From assembly GCA_021229015.1 (NCBI GenBank), contig CM037777.1, forward strand, positions 52,134,423 to 52,198,422: a DNA stretch of 64,000 bases, in the 5' to 3' direction. Under the pieces are notes generated by a model. The model did not search any database. It saw only the letters and a program-made list of their open reading frames with translations, and was not told where the DNA came from. Shown here piece by piece: positions 12,426 through 26,147 of the stretch (position 1 is its first letter; every line of letters starts with the position of its first letter). The position numbers and the translations under genes were made by a program. Source of the DNA: Solen grandis. Lineage: Eukaryota > Mollusca > Bivalvia > Adapedonta > Solenidae.

Positions 12426-15400
12426 AACTTGGCATACTCGTTTAAATGAATGGGGTTTGAGAAAAAAAATAATGGAAAGGAAGCATGGAAGAGAGAGAGA
12501 GGAAGAGTCAGAAAGTATGAGATATGAAGGCGCGGCTATGAGATGATACAGTGCGGACAAGAGATATGAAGGAATCAGAGAGAGGGTTTATGATTTTATG
12601 ATACGTCTAATCGCCTGTAATATTTGTGTGTTCACTGCAATGTTTATGCAGTGTGATAGGACGGTGGGTACAGAACTGACATCTATATGACAGTAATAAC
12701 AACAGTCCCATGTCGTAAGTGTAAACAAATGATAATTGACAGGTTGACAGCCCTGTTTGGGCAATTTTGTTTACTTTTGCATTAGTCACGTGGCAAGACC
12801 GCCCAGGAATGTATTTGCATTATGTGCAGTTAGATAAATATTATCATTCTTCATAACCCTCATCATGATTGGATAAACTAATGACAGTTTTAAGGAGAGT
12901 TCAATTGTTTTCAGAGGAATTAAATGTAAACGATAGGGCTAGTAATATATTCATATCGACGTAAACCTTGTTACTACTGGATCTATTTCTTGCTCAGAAC
13001 TGAGTGTTTAACGACAGTTATTGTAAGCTATATATTCATTCAAATCGTGCATAACGGTATCTAAGATTATTTATAGAAACAATAGATTTTCTCTTAATAT
13101 CTTTATATTTAGATTCATTTCCATAAATATTTTTATACATAATGTTGGCTTCTCCCTTGAAAAGGTTATTTCTGAAACGTACATTGATAAGAAATTCCCA
13201 GACCACAATCGAATTATTTATCCTCTCCGACCTCATACGGTTCCCCGTGCAACACAAGGCATGCCATTAGTGTTGCACTATCAAGCCGGGAATCAGGAAG
13301 AATATTAATTAGGTATTAAGAACCTTATTAATTACCCACAGCCATTGACACGCATTCATATACCACGTTCCATAATTTCCACGCATGTGTTGAATGCTGT
13401 CGCATATTGTTCATATTTCTCATGGCTCGGTTTTGGCCCCTTCCCCCTTTTTTCTGTGTTTCATTAATTAACCGTTTGGCGCGCTCCTTAGGATCCACAG
13501 GGGGTCAGGCCTGTTTCTTCCGCGAGGTGTTCCGACTGTGGAAGGAACCGTATTCATAGCAGGGTAATGTGAACCCGCTAATCGCTCACAGACATCTTGG
13601 TCGAGTTACCTCTGCCAAAATGCACCCATGTTACATGTAGGAGGCGCGTGGATTGGTTCCTGGCTGATTTACAGTTCATGTGTATAGCCTATCAAACTGA
13701 TAGCATCGGTTTTTGTGAATTGACCTGGCCAATAAATGTGTCACATGTATTGTGTAGCTGTTTTATTGGTCATCTAATTGTATGTAATCCAATTTCTACC
13801 CTCATTTAGTTCCCTGAAAGAATACGGCCACTTATATTTTTCCAATCAGTCAAATAATTTAAATGTAATGGGCAGTTAAAAAAAACACCGGGCTTTTTTT
13901 ATATAAAGTGATACACATGTACTCCTTACAGTATATTGACTTAGTTAAATATTTCAGCATCTGCTCTTCAATTTTTGTGAGAAAATAAAACTGAATTAAA
14001 AACAAGCATTTCCATGTGGTACTAGAGTTGGTACATTAAAGATGCATTTTGTATAATGCACGTATCATTTAATCTTCATTTGATATGATGATATATCTAT
14101 ACCACATATCTTTAACAAATTTATATGCGATGCAGCATTTCCGGATGTGATTATACCGTAATTATATACGCAGTGTATGACATCGGCGTAACATCGCTTT
14201 GTAGGTTTTTTTGGTAATTAAACCTCCAATGACATATTGTTCTCAGAAATGGCCGATCTTGTCAGCCTTTTTGTTAAGAATTCAATGCAAATCTTCAACA
14301 TGCATTAATAATACTCGCTAATGATAATCGCTGCATGAAACAACCACCTGTTCGACAAATCTAATTAATTCACCTGGATCACGTGACTCTGTTCTCGCGC
14401 CGGTCGCGTGGCGACTCCGAAAACCTTTTTTCTTTTACACAGGATGCAAATGTATCAAGCAACATTTTATTTTCTCTTTCATGGATAGTTGCTAAGTTCT
14501 TTTCAGATTCGATGAGGCGGATCTCCAAGGCTCCCCTGATTCGCTGTGACACTCTACTGTACTGAACAGCATATATAATCATACTATACGTGTGGCTTTT
14601 AAATTTTTTAAGACACCGATCTTTAGCGTAATTTTAACCGTATGAGTATTTCAAATTTACTGTTTGAATGATCCAAATGGGTCATAAAAATGCCTGATCG
14701 AATCTGGTGATTGTATGCTTCATTAAGTTTTATAATAATTACTCGGTAACATAAGTCGATAGCTATTTGCTACAGTGACGGCGCCATTAACTCTCCGGAG
14801 ATGGAGGCGATAATGTATGGAAACACTGTTGCGCTCATTTGCATACATACAAGCCAGCCTGTGGCATAACACCTGTAGGTAACGATGTCTTAAGGTGGCA
14901 GTAGATCATGGGGTAAAACATCTAGAAAGAGGCTACTTTGGATTTGAAGTTTTGTATCATTTCCAATTTCTGAGATGATGATGATGATGAAAGTGATGTT
15001 GTTTTTATACGTGTACACTAGCGGTCATCGATGTCTTGAACTGCAACTATACATGTATAGAAATAATCGAAATCAGCTGCACTGACCCGACATTTCCAGC
15101 TGCCAGTAAGGGTGTGTGATGATATATATGGTTCCCGATTTTATAAAATATGTTTCGGGTACCAGCCTGAAACTGCAAGCATCTGCTTTGTTACATCATT
15201 CGTGTCACCGTGAAATTCTGTACTTTGATTTCATGAACTTTGTACTTTGATTTCATGAACTTTGTACTTTATGCAGCCAGAACAAAGACACATGAAATTA
15301 TTATTCCAAAATAAAATTGCCATGTAATATATATGGGTACTTATGACATACGAGTAAAGTGTTGAGCTATGTGCATTTTATGAAATAATTATGTAATGAA

Positions 15401-18400
15401 ATGCAATCCTAAAATAAGTGATGACTATAATTATTACTCTGCATATCGTTTGTCTGTCTAAATATATGTTGTTGTTCTTTTGCACCTTTTCACGTAATTG
15501 AGACTTTTGGTCACGTGATTAAACGGCTGCTAAGTTGTATTTAGGCATTACAAGGCGAATAACAAAAAGCATCAAGTATCTTGTAGTTTTTTTTTCTCAC
15601 GCTTATGGATATATCATGTGAAAGTTGTGATCACACTGTCATAGATAGAGATACTTTGTTTGTCTACACATGTGACTTCTTGTCATATAACGCTCGTGTC
15701 CCCTGCCTGTTCTCTTCATTGGTTTAGTGTCTCATATTACAACAGAAAACAAATGCAACAACAAACGCATTTATACATTACAACTTATCATTGCATATTA
15801 TTATAATTATGCCAGTCTGCGAAATGAGCTGTACGTAGTTAAGTGAAAGTCATCCTGAAATATGCAATAAAGAAAAATAATTGAAGATATTTTTCCTCTT
15901 TTATCATTAAGGACGGATGCGTAGTGCAGCTCTGCGTAAATATAATTAGGTGCAAATCTTTGGTAAAGAACTACAGTCAAACTTTATCGACATCAATGTC
16001 TTTAATTTTGCCATTATCAATTTAGTACATCTGATTTATTTCCAGATTTTTCTTTATAATCCGGTTAAGATTTCGTTTCAAGCTGTCAGATTGTTATATA
16101 AGCAATTTTAGGTGAAAATCCCCTTGAACGACAAGTGTGTCTCTCTAAGCACTCTTATGTATATCTTAAATTGCTAAATGGTCAACAAAGTTATCACTAA
16201 ACTATCACGATAAACTAAAATCGCATCGCCCGCCTTTTTCAAGAAACGTTAAGTTCTGTCGTCTGCAGCAATTAGATTTATCTTTAGAACCGCTTCAATT
16301 AAGTATGGGACGACTTAAATTGCTTACGGTTGTGATGTTATCGGAAGATGTATGGATTAGAACAGTTTATTGGCTAGTAGTGGCACCGAGCAACTCAGAT
16401 TTTTTCAAAGTTGTTCGGTTGCTTGAATGGCACCATGTTGATATTCGAAATAAGTCGGTCACGCAGAAGGCATATGCAAACTGTCTGTGAGAATGTTTCA
16501 CGATTCTTAAGTGTTGTAGCTATAAAGAAATAATTGCGTGGCTTTGAAACAACATGTATATAAAGATTGTCATTAATGGTTTTTGCTGGTTTCCGAGTTA
16601 CTATAGTCATATTTTGGCCCGATGAAACAACCGATTTACTGCCATTCGTAATAAATAGCCGTCATAAATTTCTGGTGGATTTTATGCACCTTGTATTCTT
16701 TTTAAGAAACATCATTGATTGAAATCGATTCCTTGTGTCATTTCCTTTATAATGACTTTTGCAAGGTCATTTCTGCTTTGGTTTAAAGAAATATCTTCTT
16801 TGGTGTGAGCAGACGACAATTCAAATCGCGCGCGCAATTCTTCTAAATCAATATTGCTGCATAATTAATGCCGCTAACAATCTGTTACTCGGCAAAGATT
16901 ACTCGAAAACAATAGCGAAGAAAAACATTTGAACCGATATCGAATTTTCAGAACCGGATGTTTAAGACAAGACTTCTAACAAAAAACACCGTGTCGGTAA
17001 ATGCCCGTCAGGAGAAAATATGGCGGTTGTCGAGTAATTGCAGAAAATGACACATCCGTGTTGGGCCGCATTGGTGTCTGGTGCAAGAACGGGTTACCGT
17101 GTCCCACGGGAGAATTGCGTCATAGCACAAACGGACCCTTCAATTAAATTACAGCAGGTGCGCGTTTTAAGCATTGACTGGAAGCCCGGATTAAGATTTT
17201 GCTATGATTATGTCTGTGATTATGCTTAGATCAAACATTTTGATGTAAATTCAGAAACTTAAAGCAACTTACAGTTTTAACATTATTTTATATCTTATCA
17301 TCTTTATCATAAATATTTATTGTGAATTGTAACATTAAAATGTATGCATTTTTTAACGCAAGTGCTTACTACCGATAATCAATAACATTTTGGTACGTTA
17401 ATTTTAGACGGCTACGAAGACAATGTGTTGATTATATAGACATTAATTTCTACTGTATAGAAAATGCAATTCACCGGTCCTCTTTGTGAAAGCATGCTCT
17501 AGCTTCCTTTAGTCTTTCAAAATTTATTGCGTTCACCTTTTTCTGTAAATGTTTTCATTTATTACATTTTACGCGATATAATCCTCCAAAATACTTTCAT
17601 CAATATATATTTTTAGCTTTAGTCTATGTTTTTGCGGGTCAAGTTTTGGCGCCAAAATGAGAGGTCAGCTTAGACCCATTTTCACAGATCTGTCAGTGCC
17701 AATTCACTTAATTACTTGCGAATCCCGTAAATTGTCCGAACCCCGACAACATATTAGTTCAATTTAAATCGTGTAGGAATCCACAAGAGATTATCATTAC
17801 AGCAGACGGTAAACTGACCTATCCCGTCTCCGCCCCTGCGGCCACTTGCACGATTTTCACGAGATTCACTAAACGGTGTTAGAGCCGTGAAGTACCCTAT
17901 TGAATGAAAAGTAACAGTTTTGATAAACATTTACGCTCAAATTGTCTGTCTAGTGTGACCTGCCACAGAGCCCTCTCGTCGTTTTCCGTTATATCGACGT
18001 AGACAAAAGGTCCCGCCTCGTTCGGTGGGCAAAATCGGGCCGTTACCGGCGGGAAGATCGCACTTCCAATAACTGTTTACGACCCGAGCCGGTTCACAAT
18101 GGCCATACCATGACGTAACCCTGCATTGACGGCCACATTGATAACCTGGGTGGTGACAGGGACATCCGTTACCATGGTAACACGGTTGGTTAGAATGTTC
18201 TTCTTGTATGCCTGACCGGCTGCGGGGTTACTTTTTCCTCCTCCTTTTCCCCCATTATTTAAGTTCTTGGCATGCTGATAACATGATTACGCTAAATTAC
18301 AAAAAAAAATGATGGTTGCGGCACTGACGCCTTAAAACCGATGATCGTTAATGCAAACTTATTTTTTCGCTTTGATTTTGGAACTTCTACTTCTTATAAT

Positions 18401-18479
18401 TCCTATGCCTCATAGAATCCAGGATCCTTCGTTGCTAACACCAAACATTTTTGTTAACATTTCGTAGAAATAACTTAAA
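11225..18479. other. Gene desert downstream of the SNAG exon
   Basis: Long unique sequence without a convincing exon. Less AT-rich blocks at 11760-12240, 13430-13620, 14360-14560 and 17620-18240 look like candidate regulatory or conserved elements. A short direct duplication (tttgatttcatgaactttgt) is at 15232-15270. Confidence 0.35.
12392..12424. repeat. (CT)n microsatellite
   Basis: Uninterrupted CT run. A GA-rich patch on the same strand follows near 12490-12590. Confidence 0.9.
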
Positions 18480-18579
18480 NNNNNNNNNNNNNNNNNNNNN
18501 NNNNNNNNNNNNNNNNNNNNNNNNNNNNNNNNNNNNNNNNNNNNNNNNNNNNNNNNNNNNNNNNNNNNNNNNNNNNNNN
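18480..18579. other. Assembly gap (100 N)
   Basis: Exactly 100 N, the conventional size for a gap of unknown length, at the edge of a satellite-rich region where assemblies often break. Confidence 0.98.
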
Positions 18580-19130
18580 TATCATTAGTAGTAGTCATTG
18601 CCAAAATTAATATACTGACAAGATAAAGAAATAAAATCATCGAAATAAGGCGTTATTTTCTTTACACCGTTTTAAATTGCAGTGAAATGTAGTAAATGTA
18701 TATGTGTTGTGACCGTAGTAGTAGTAGTTGTCACAATTATTATCATTAGCAATAGTCATCGTCGCAATAATCATCATTAATTTAAGTCATTGTAGCAATT
18801 AGAAGAAGGAGTCGTTGTTGTCAGAATTATTATCATTAGTAGTAGTCGCTGTCGCAATAAGTAGAAGTAGTCGTTGTTGTCGCAATTAATAACCTTAGTA
18901 AATTTTAAAACACAATAATAATAATAATAAGTAGTAGGTGTCGTTGTCGCAATTTTTATCATAAATAGTAGTCGCTGTTGCAGTTCATAGAGTAGTCATT
19001 GTTGCAATTACCATTATAAGCATAACTCGCTGTCGCAGTTATTATTAGAAGTAGTCTTTGTCAAAATTATAATCATTAGTAGAAGTTGTTGTCGCAATAA
19101 ATAGTAGTCTACATAATTATTATCTAATGC
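18580..19130. repeat. Degenerate AGTAGTCATTGT-like satellite, left arm
   Basis: Irregular repeats of words such as tagtagtcgttgtcgcaat and attattatcattagtag continue from the gap. They are related to the units beyond the hAT-like insertion, so this appears to be the left part of one older satellite field. Confidence 0.7.
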
Positions 19131-19779
19131 ATTTATGTAAGAATATTAAACTTACGTTTGTGATTAAAATCGGTTGTTAATGTTGACAAAAGACAGTGAC
19201 CATGTTGTAGTACTTACATTACATGACTGTAAATGTTTTATTTCAGTAAAAGTATTGAAATTATTTCATATGTATGACTAACCCATCATATTACAAATAG
19301 AAAGTAGTTCTATATACGTAACTGTAGAATACTGAATCATACACTTACTGCGTCTGTTTCCTTGCAGTAATCAAAATATTAGAATGAACAGAATCTAGTT
19401 GGGTTTTTTTTTTCTTCTTATTACTTTAATTTTAATATCTATCTGGTATGAGATCTATAAAGTTAACTTTATGCCAAATGGTACACATTAGCGAAATAAA
19501 ATCCATATTTATCTGTTTTGAATAAATGAAATAAGTTCAGACAACACATTTTTTTCGGTGAAATTTGCGAACGTGACATGCTATTTATAGTAAGCGCGCG
19601 GACCAAATTGAAACCACCCAGACCGAAAATAAATATATTGATGTTATTTGGCATAAAATAAACAGGATGTGGTCTACAAAGCATTTTATGCTTTATTTAT
19701 ACAAGGTCCGAAATTTATTCCAGTGTTAATAAGAAACTGAAAGTAACAAAAGCGCAGTTAATATCCGACAGTAGGCTAA

Positions 19780-20278
19780 AAAGTCAGGGGCACGGAAACT
19801 AACAAACATGCAAATTTGTCGTGTTCCCACTGTATTTAAGTACTGTCCGGCATATTTTGCAGCCGACCCGGTTTTCGTCCATCACTTCGCCTTTTTGAAT
19901 ATAGCCGAAACTCCCCCACACTTTTGATTTGGCTTTTTTATTAGCCACTATGACGAAGTCGTCGTCTGCTTTTCCGCGACCCGCCATTTTTTCACTACGG
20001 GACATTGATATCGCATTCGAGTAATACCCTATCCCCCTCTGGCTTGTAATTAATGCTGTGTCGCCAGGGCGCTTGTAAAAATGTTTCAGTGCCCCGTGAC
20101 TATTACGCAATCATGGCATGTCAACAAACATTTTCAACGAATATTATAATAAAACTATCGATTGTTGACTGAACTATCGCGATAGTTATCGATGGATGAG
20201 TTTCGTATCGATTTATTACCATCGGGGCTGCATAGATCGCGATAAATCGATAAGTCGACTTATTGTTACACCTCTAGT
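19780..20278 (-). mobile_element. Truncated hAT-like DNA transposon, 5' end
   Basis: Read on the minus strand, the element starts at 20278 with TAGAGGTGTAACA, a terminal sequence typical of many hAT elements. A region with repeated CGATA words and the palindrome TATCGCGATA (20175-20184) follows, then the BED finger frame. No opposite terminus is visible between 18580 and 19780, so the left boundary is approximate. The minisatellite begins directly at the transposon end. Confidence 0.5.
19799..20110 (-). pseudogene. BED-type zinc-finger fragment of a hAT-like transposase
   Basis: The open frame contains SKVWGSFGYI, then GCKICRTVLKY and SGNTTNLHVC. This is the BED finger pattern of W-x2-F, C-x2-C and NTTNL-H, typical of ZBED1-like proteins and hAT transposases. 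The frame ends immediately after the first His, before the second His and the catalytic RNase-H region, so only a DNA-binding fragment remains. It lies 170 nt inside a hAT-like terminus that reads TAGAGGTGTAACA on the minus strand from 20278. The 3' part of the element was not found. Confidence 0.6.
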
Positions 20279-20712
20279 AGTCATTGTCACTATTAGTAGT
20301 AGTCATTGTCACTATTAGTAGTAGTCATTGTCACTATTAGTAGTAGTCATTGTCACTATTAGTAGTAGTCATTGTCACTATTAGTAGTAGTCATTGTCAC
20401 TATTAGTAGTAGTCATTGTCACTATTAGTAGTAGTCATTGTCACTATTAGTAGTAGTCATTGTCACTATTAGTAGTAGTCATTGTCACTATTAGTAGTAG
20501 TCATTGTCACTATTAGTAGTAGTCATTGTCACTATTAGTAGTAGTCATTGTCACTATTAGTAGTAGTCATTGTCACTATTAGTAGTAGTCATTGTCACTA
20601 TTAGTAGTAGTCATTGTCACTATTAGTAGTAGTCATTGTCACTATTAGTAGTAGTCATTGTCACTATTAGTAGTAGTCATTGTCGCTATTAGTAGTAGTC
20701 ATTGTCGCTATT
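20272..20712. repeat. 22-bp minisatellite, about 20 copies
   Basis: Near-perfect tandem copies of a 22-bp unit containing TAGTAGTAGTCATTGTCAC; only the last copies vary (gtcgctatt). The uniformity indicates recent expansion. It begins flush with the hAT-like terminus. There are no spacers, so it is not a CRISPR array. Confidence 0.95.
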
Positions 20713-22175
20713 ATTATCATTATTGTAGTCATCATCACAAATATTAGAAGTAGTCATCGTCATTTTTTTATAATAGCCGTTGGTGTGTGATGTAGTAGTA
20801 GTAGTCTTTGTCACTTTCATTATCATAAATAGTAGTCATTGTCACAATCATTGGTAGTAGTTGCTTCATTCACAATTAGTAGAAGTAATTGTCGTCACTT
20901 TTATTATTGATGGTAGTAGATGCTGTTGCAATAAGTAGTGGATTTTAGCAGCAGTTGTTGCAATTATTATCATAAGAAATAGTCATTATCGCAATTTTTA
21001 TCATTAGAAGTAGTCATTATCGTAATTATTATCATTAGAAGTAGTCGTTATCGCAATTATTATCATAAGAAGTAGTCATTATCACAATTATTATCATTAG
21101 AAATAGTCATTATCGCAATTATTATCATTAGAAGTAGTCGTTATTGCAATTATTATCATTAGAAGTAGTCATTATCATAAGTAGTCGTTATGCAATTATT
21201 ATCATTAGAAATAGTCATTATCACAATTATTATCATTAGAAGTAGTCATTATCATAAGTAGTCTTTATCGCAATTATTATCATTAGAAGTAGTTGTTATC
21301 ACAATTATTATCATTAGAAATAGTCGTTATCCCAATTATTTTCTTTAGAAGTAGTCGTTATCGCAATCATTATCATTAAAAATAGTCATTATCGCAATTA
21401 TTATCATTAGAAGTAGTCATTATCGCAATAATTATCATTAGAAGTAGTTGTTATCATAAGTAGTCATTATCACAACTTTTATCATTAGAAGTAGTCATTA
21501 TCGCAATTATTATCATTAGAAATAGTCGTTATTGCAATTATTATCATAAGAAATAGTCATTATCGCAATTTTTATCATTAGAAGTAGTCATTATCGCAAT
21601 TGTTATCATCAGAAGTAGTCATTATCGCAATTATTATCATTAGAAGTAGTTGTTATCATAAGTAGTCATTATCACAACTTTTATCATTAGAAGTAGTCAT
21701 TATCGCAATTATTATCATTAGAAATAGTCGTTATTGCAATTATTATCATAAGAAATAGTCATTATCGCAATTTTTATCATTAGAAGTAGTCATTATCGCA
21801 ATTGTTATCATCAGAAGTAGTCTATTATCACAACTTTTATCATTAGAAGTAGTCATTATCGCAATTATTATCATTAGAAATAGTCGTTATTGCAATTATT
21901 ATCATAAGAAATAGTCATTATCGCAATTTTTATCATTAGAAGTAGTCATTATCGCAATTGTTATCATCAGAAGTAGTCATTATCGCAATTATTATCATTA
22001 GAAGTAGTCATTATCATAAGTAGTCGTTATCGCAATTATTATCATTAGAAGTAGTTGTTATCACAATTATTATCATTAGAAATAGTCGTTATCCCAATTA
22101 TTTTCTTTAGAAGTAGTCGTTATCGCAATCATTATCATTAAAAATAGTCATTATCGCAATTATTATATTTTAGAA
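20713..22175. repeat. ~31-bp satellite with higher-order repeats
   Basis: Variants of a ~31-bp unit (agaagtagtcattatcgcaa, then ttattatcatt). Longer blocks of about 170-200 bp recur, beginning near 21459, 21660 and 21823, showing higher-order amplification. Another shared block (tcccaattattttctttag) is at 21330 and 22093. Confidence 0.9.
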
Positions 22176-23830
22176 TCAACGTTATAGGTTAAATAGTCGT
22201 AGTAATAATGGTAGTCAACATGATAGGTTAAATAGTCGTAGTATAATGGTAGTCAAGTGATAGGTTAAATAGTCTAGTATAATGGTAGTCAACGTGATAG
22301 GTTAAATAGTCGTAGTAATAATGGTAGTCAACGTGATAGGTTAAATAGTCGTAGTAATAATGGTAGTCAACGTGATAGGTTAAATAGTCGTAGTGATAAT
22401 GGTAGTCAATGTGATAGGTTAAATAGTCATAGTAATAATGGTAGTCAATGTGATAGGTTAAAAAGTCGTAGTAATAATGGTAGTCAACGTGATAGGTTAA
22501 ATAGTCGTAGTAATAATGGTAGTCAATGTGATTGGTTAAATAGTCGTAGTAATAATGGTAGTCAACATGACAGGTTAAATAGTCGTAGTAATAATGGTAG
22601 TCAACGTGACAGGTTAAATAGTCGTAGTAATAATGGTTGTCAACGTGATAGGTTAAATAGTCGTAGTAATAATGGTTGTCAACGTGACAGGTTAAATAGT
22701 CGTAGTAATAATGGTAGTCAACATGACAGGTTAAATAGTCGTAGTAATAATGGTAGTCAACGTGATAGGTTAAAAAGTCGTAGTAATAATGGTAGTCAAC
22801 GTGATAGGTTAAATAGTCATAGTAATAATGGTAGTCAACGTGATAGGTTAAATAGTCGTAGTAATAATGGTAGTCAACGTGACAGGTTAAATAGTCGTAG
22901 TAATAATGGTAGTCAACGTGATAGGTTAAATAGTCGTAGTAATAATGGTAGTCATCCTGACAGGTTAAAAAGTTGAAGTAATAATGGAAGTCAACGTGAT
23001 AGGTTGAATAGTCGAAATAATAATGGAAGTCAACGTGATAGGTTGAATAGTCGAAATAATAATGGTAGTCAACGTGATAGGTTAAATAGTCATAGTAATA
23101 ATGGTTGTCAACATGATAGGTTAAATAGTCGTAGTAATAATGGTAGTCAATGTGATAGGTTAAAAAGTCGTAGTAATAATGGTAGTCAACATGACAGGTT
23201 AAATAGTCGTAGTAATAAAGGTTGTCAACGTGATAGGTTAAAAAGTCGTAGTAATAATGGTAGTCAACGTGATAGGTTAAATAGTCATAGTAATAATGGT
23301 AGTCAACGTGATAGGTTAAATAGTCATAGTAATAATGGTAGTCAACGTGATAGGTTAAATAGTCATAGTAATAATGGTAGTCAACGTGATAGGTTAAATA
23401 GTCATAGTAATAATGGTAGTCAACGTGATAGGTTATACAGTCATAATAATAATGGTAGTCAACGTGATAGGTTAAATAGTCATAGTAATAATGGTAGTCA
23501 ACGTGATAGGTTAAATAGTCGTAGTAATAATGGTAGTCAACGTGATAGGTTAAATAGTCGTAGTAATAATGGTAGTCAACGTGATAGGTTAAATAGTCAT
23601 AATAATAATGGTAGTCAACGTGATAGGTTAAATAGTCATAGTAATAATGGTAGTCAATGTGATAGGTTAAATAGTCTGATATGTTAGTAATGATAGGTTA
23701 AATAGTCAATAGTCAACGTGATAGGTTAAAAGTCATAGTATAATGGTAGTCAACGTGATAGGTTATATAGTCGTAGTAATAATGGTAGTCAATGTGATAG
23801 GTTAAATGGTCGTAGTAGTACTTGTAGTTC
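22176..23830. repeat. 39-bp minisatellite, about 42 copies
   Basis: Tandem 39-bp units containing AATAGTCGTAGTAATAATGG and a second half gtcaacgtgataggtta. Because 39 is a multiple of 3, long open frames arise by chance (23004-23687, a 13-residue repeat); these are not taken as genes. Copies become irregular at both edges. Confidence 0.95.
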
Positions 23831-24221
23831 CATAATTTGTTGATGAAGTCGTAGATATAGTCGAAATATTAGTAGCTGGAATGATAATCAATAATTTCAA
23901 CATTTCCGAAATTATAGTGATGCAGAATATGAAAATTTGTGAACATCAATGTAATGGAATCGGGGGGGGGGGGAAATGTGTTCCTTACCTTAGATACATT
24001 CTGTGACGTCAGAAGTCGCCGTAACATATACTACACACGTCCTCCGTGGAACACTGCCGATCTAGCTGATTGGATTCCTGCACAAATAGAAGTCAATACA
24101 TTCAATCTCCAAAAAGAAAGGCTACACACGTCTACCACGTTCCGAAACCACGAATAATTTCTTAGGTAATAACAGTGAGCCATTTATCTTTTTAATAAGT
24201 ATTTACTGAGCTGACAGTTAT

Positions 24222-24246
24222 CAGAGAGAGAGAGAGAGAGAAAGAG
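24222..24246. repeat. (AG)n microsatellite
   Basis: Short AG run. Confidence 0.9.
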
Positions 24247-24404
24247 ATGAATACCTCAAAAGCACGGTGTGCACATATTGTCGTTGAAACTAACCAATAT
24301 TTCAAACAAAAGCTCTAACATATTAACTTCAACCCTAACCCTTATCATTATCCTAGACTCAAGACTATTTGGGGGGTATGAAGTTTATAAGATGCGAGCA
24401 CACC

Positions 24405-24675
24405 AACAAACACACACACATTCACACAGACAGATAAACAGATAGATAGACATACACCCACACAGATAGACATACACCCACACAGATAGACACACACACA
24501 GACAGACAAGATACACACCCACACAGATAGACAGACACCCAAACATAGATAGACTAACACCCACATAGATAGATAGACACACACACACAGAGATAGACAG
24601 ACAAGATACACACACACGCACATAGAGAGAGAGAGAGGGGGGGGCAACATACAGACGGACAGACAGGCACATACA
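24405..24675. repeat. CACA/GATAGACA compound minisatellite
   Basis: Irregular tandem words such as cacccacacagatagacata and cacacacacagacagacaag. It gives several overlapping Val/Cys/Leu-rich open frames on the minus strand that are not genes. Confidence 0.9.
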
Positions 24676-26147
24676 CAAGCATGTATCTCACAATTTTTGA
24701 ACATATTTCTTTTACGCCAATATGGGAACAACCTAACCTTCTCCCTCTCAACGGTTTCTGGGTTATACCAGTACGTTGGATCTGGGGAATTGAACTCACA
24801 ACCATCGGACACAGTTAATGAACTGTGCCACTCGACCTCGGAGCTCTTTCAAATGTCGATCACAGATTGTATCCGACAACGTCTTAGTTATATAGATAAA
24901 CATTATACATATCACTACAACCAGTATAAAATGAAGCAACAACACAGAATCCTGCCTCACCATCATCATTAGTAGTTTTCTCCGTTAATTATTATATAAA
25001 GAAATGTTTAAGACTCACCATTTTTGTCCTAATAAGATATAAGCTTGACTATCCTTGTCATAAGCCTCAAGCCATCTGATCCAGTAAATCTATTATACCA
25101 TGTTTTTGGAAAACAAAAGTGAAACCGATGTCGAGGGATAACCATGTTACTTCCTATTATGCAATCATGACGTAATGCACCCAAGTCATTATACTGGATT
25201 CCCAGCATCATTTCTGTATCTGAACTCCATTCCGATTCACCGTCTTTATCGATCAATATAGCGGGAATCTAACTTAAAATAGTTGCAGCTTATATTTTCT
25301 TGAAGTCATATAGGTTGGCTTCAAAACAGAAATAATGTCGCGCGATGTGTAAAAACCGAGAGGAAATTCCGAAAAATTCTAAAAATAGAAAAAAATATAC
25401 GAAATCCCCCTCCTATGTCACGTGATCGCTGAACTATTTCATATATAGTCAACAGAATTAACAATAACTTTGAAGTGTAACTTTTACCAGTATACCATTT
25501 TAAATATGTTTAGATTTTGGTTATACTTTTATTGTCATTTAACATTACTGTGCGCGGTCAAGGAATGGTATTTTAGCATGCTATTTTAAGTAAATGGTAA
25601 TTCCCAGTCAAACGAACACGTATGTACTTCATGTTTTGCGGGGAAAAAAAGCAAACAAAGGTAGTGCAATGTGAAGATATATCGAGGCTGGCGGTCTGTG
25701 ACAATTATAATCGTTATAATGGGACAGAAAATAAAAAACAAAAAACACTCGTACATTCGTGTAGGATATGGATACCTCACCCTCGGGATCAGGAACTTTA
25801 GGCAGGTTTCTGATCTTCGTGTGAGATACCCGTGTCCTACATAATTCTTGTTTTCAATTATACCGAAAATATACGGACAGTCACCTAATCAATGCCTTAA
25901 CTTCAAAATTTACTTAATGGCAGAGGAGATAATCCAAGAATGTATTCTTACAAGGAAAGATAGTCTACTCAAATCTAACTTAAAGCAAGATTAATATCGG
26001 TTTAACATACCGGCCCTTGTTCTTTATTTGTGAACAAAGTGAAAATCCCAGCGATCATTCATACCTTGCGGTTGGCGAGACGATAAGTTCGAATTGAATT
26101 ATTCCGGGTTTTGAACTGAAGAGTATCACGCTCAGATATCCGTAATT

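Noticed and set aside
17038..17229. 63-codon open frame as a second exon of the SNAG gene
   Set aside because: No C2H2 pattern and no phase-compatible acceptor that I could justify.
20272..20712. CRISPR-like regular repeats
   Set aside because: Pure tandem units without unique spacers, in a eukaryotic genome.
23004..23687. 227-residue open frame with a 13-residue repeat
   Set aside because: It follows from the 39-bp satellite period being a multiple of three. The array continues on both sides out of frame, with no family similarity.
24348..24812. Overlapping Cys/Val-rich open frames on the minus strand
   Set aside because: They lie in a CACA/GATAGACA minisatellite; composition explains the frames.
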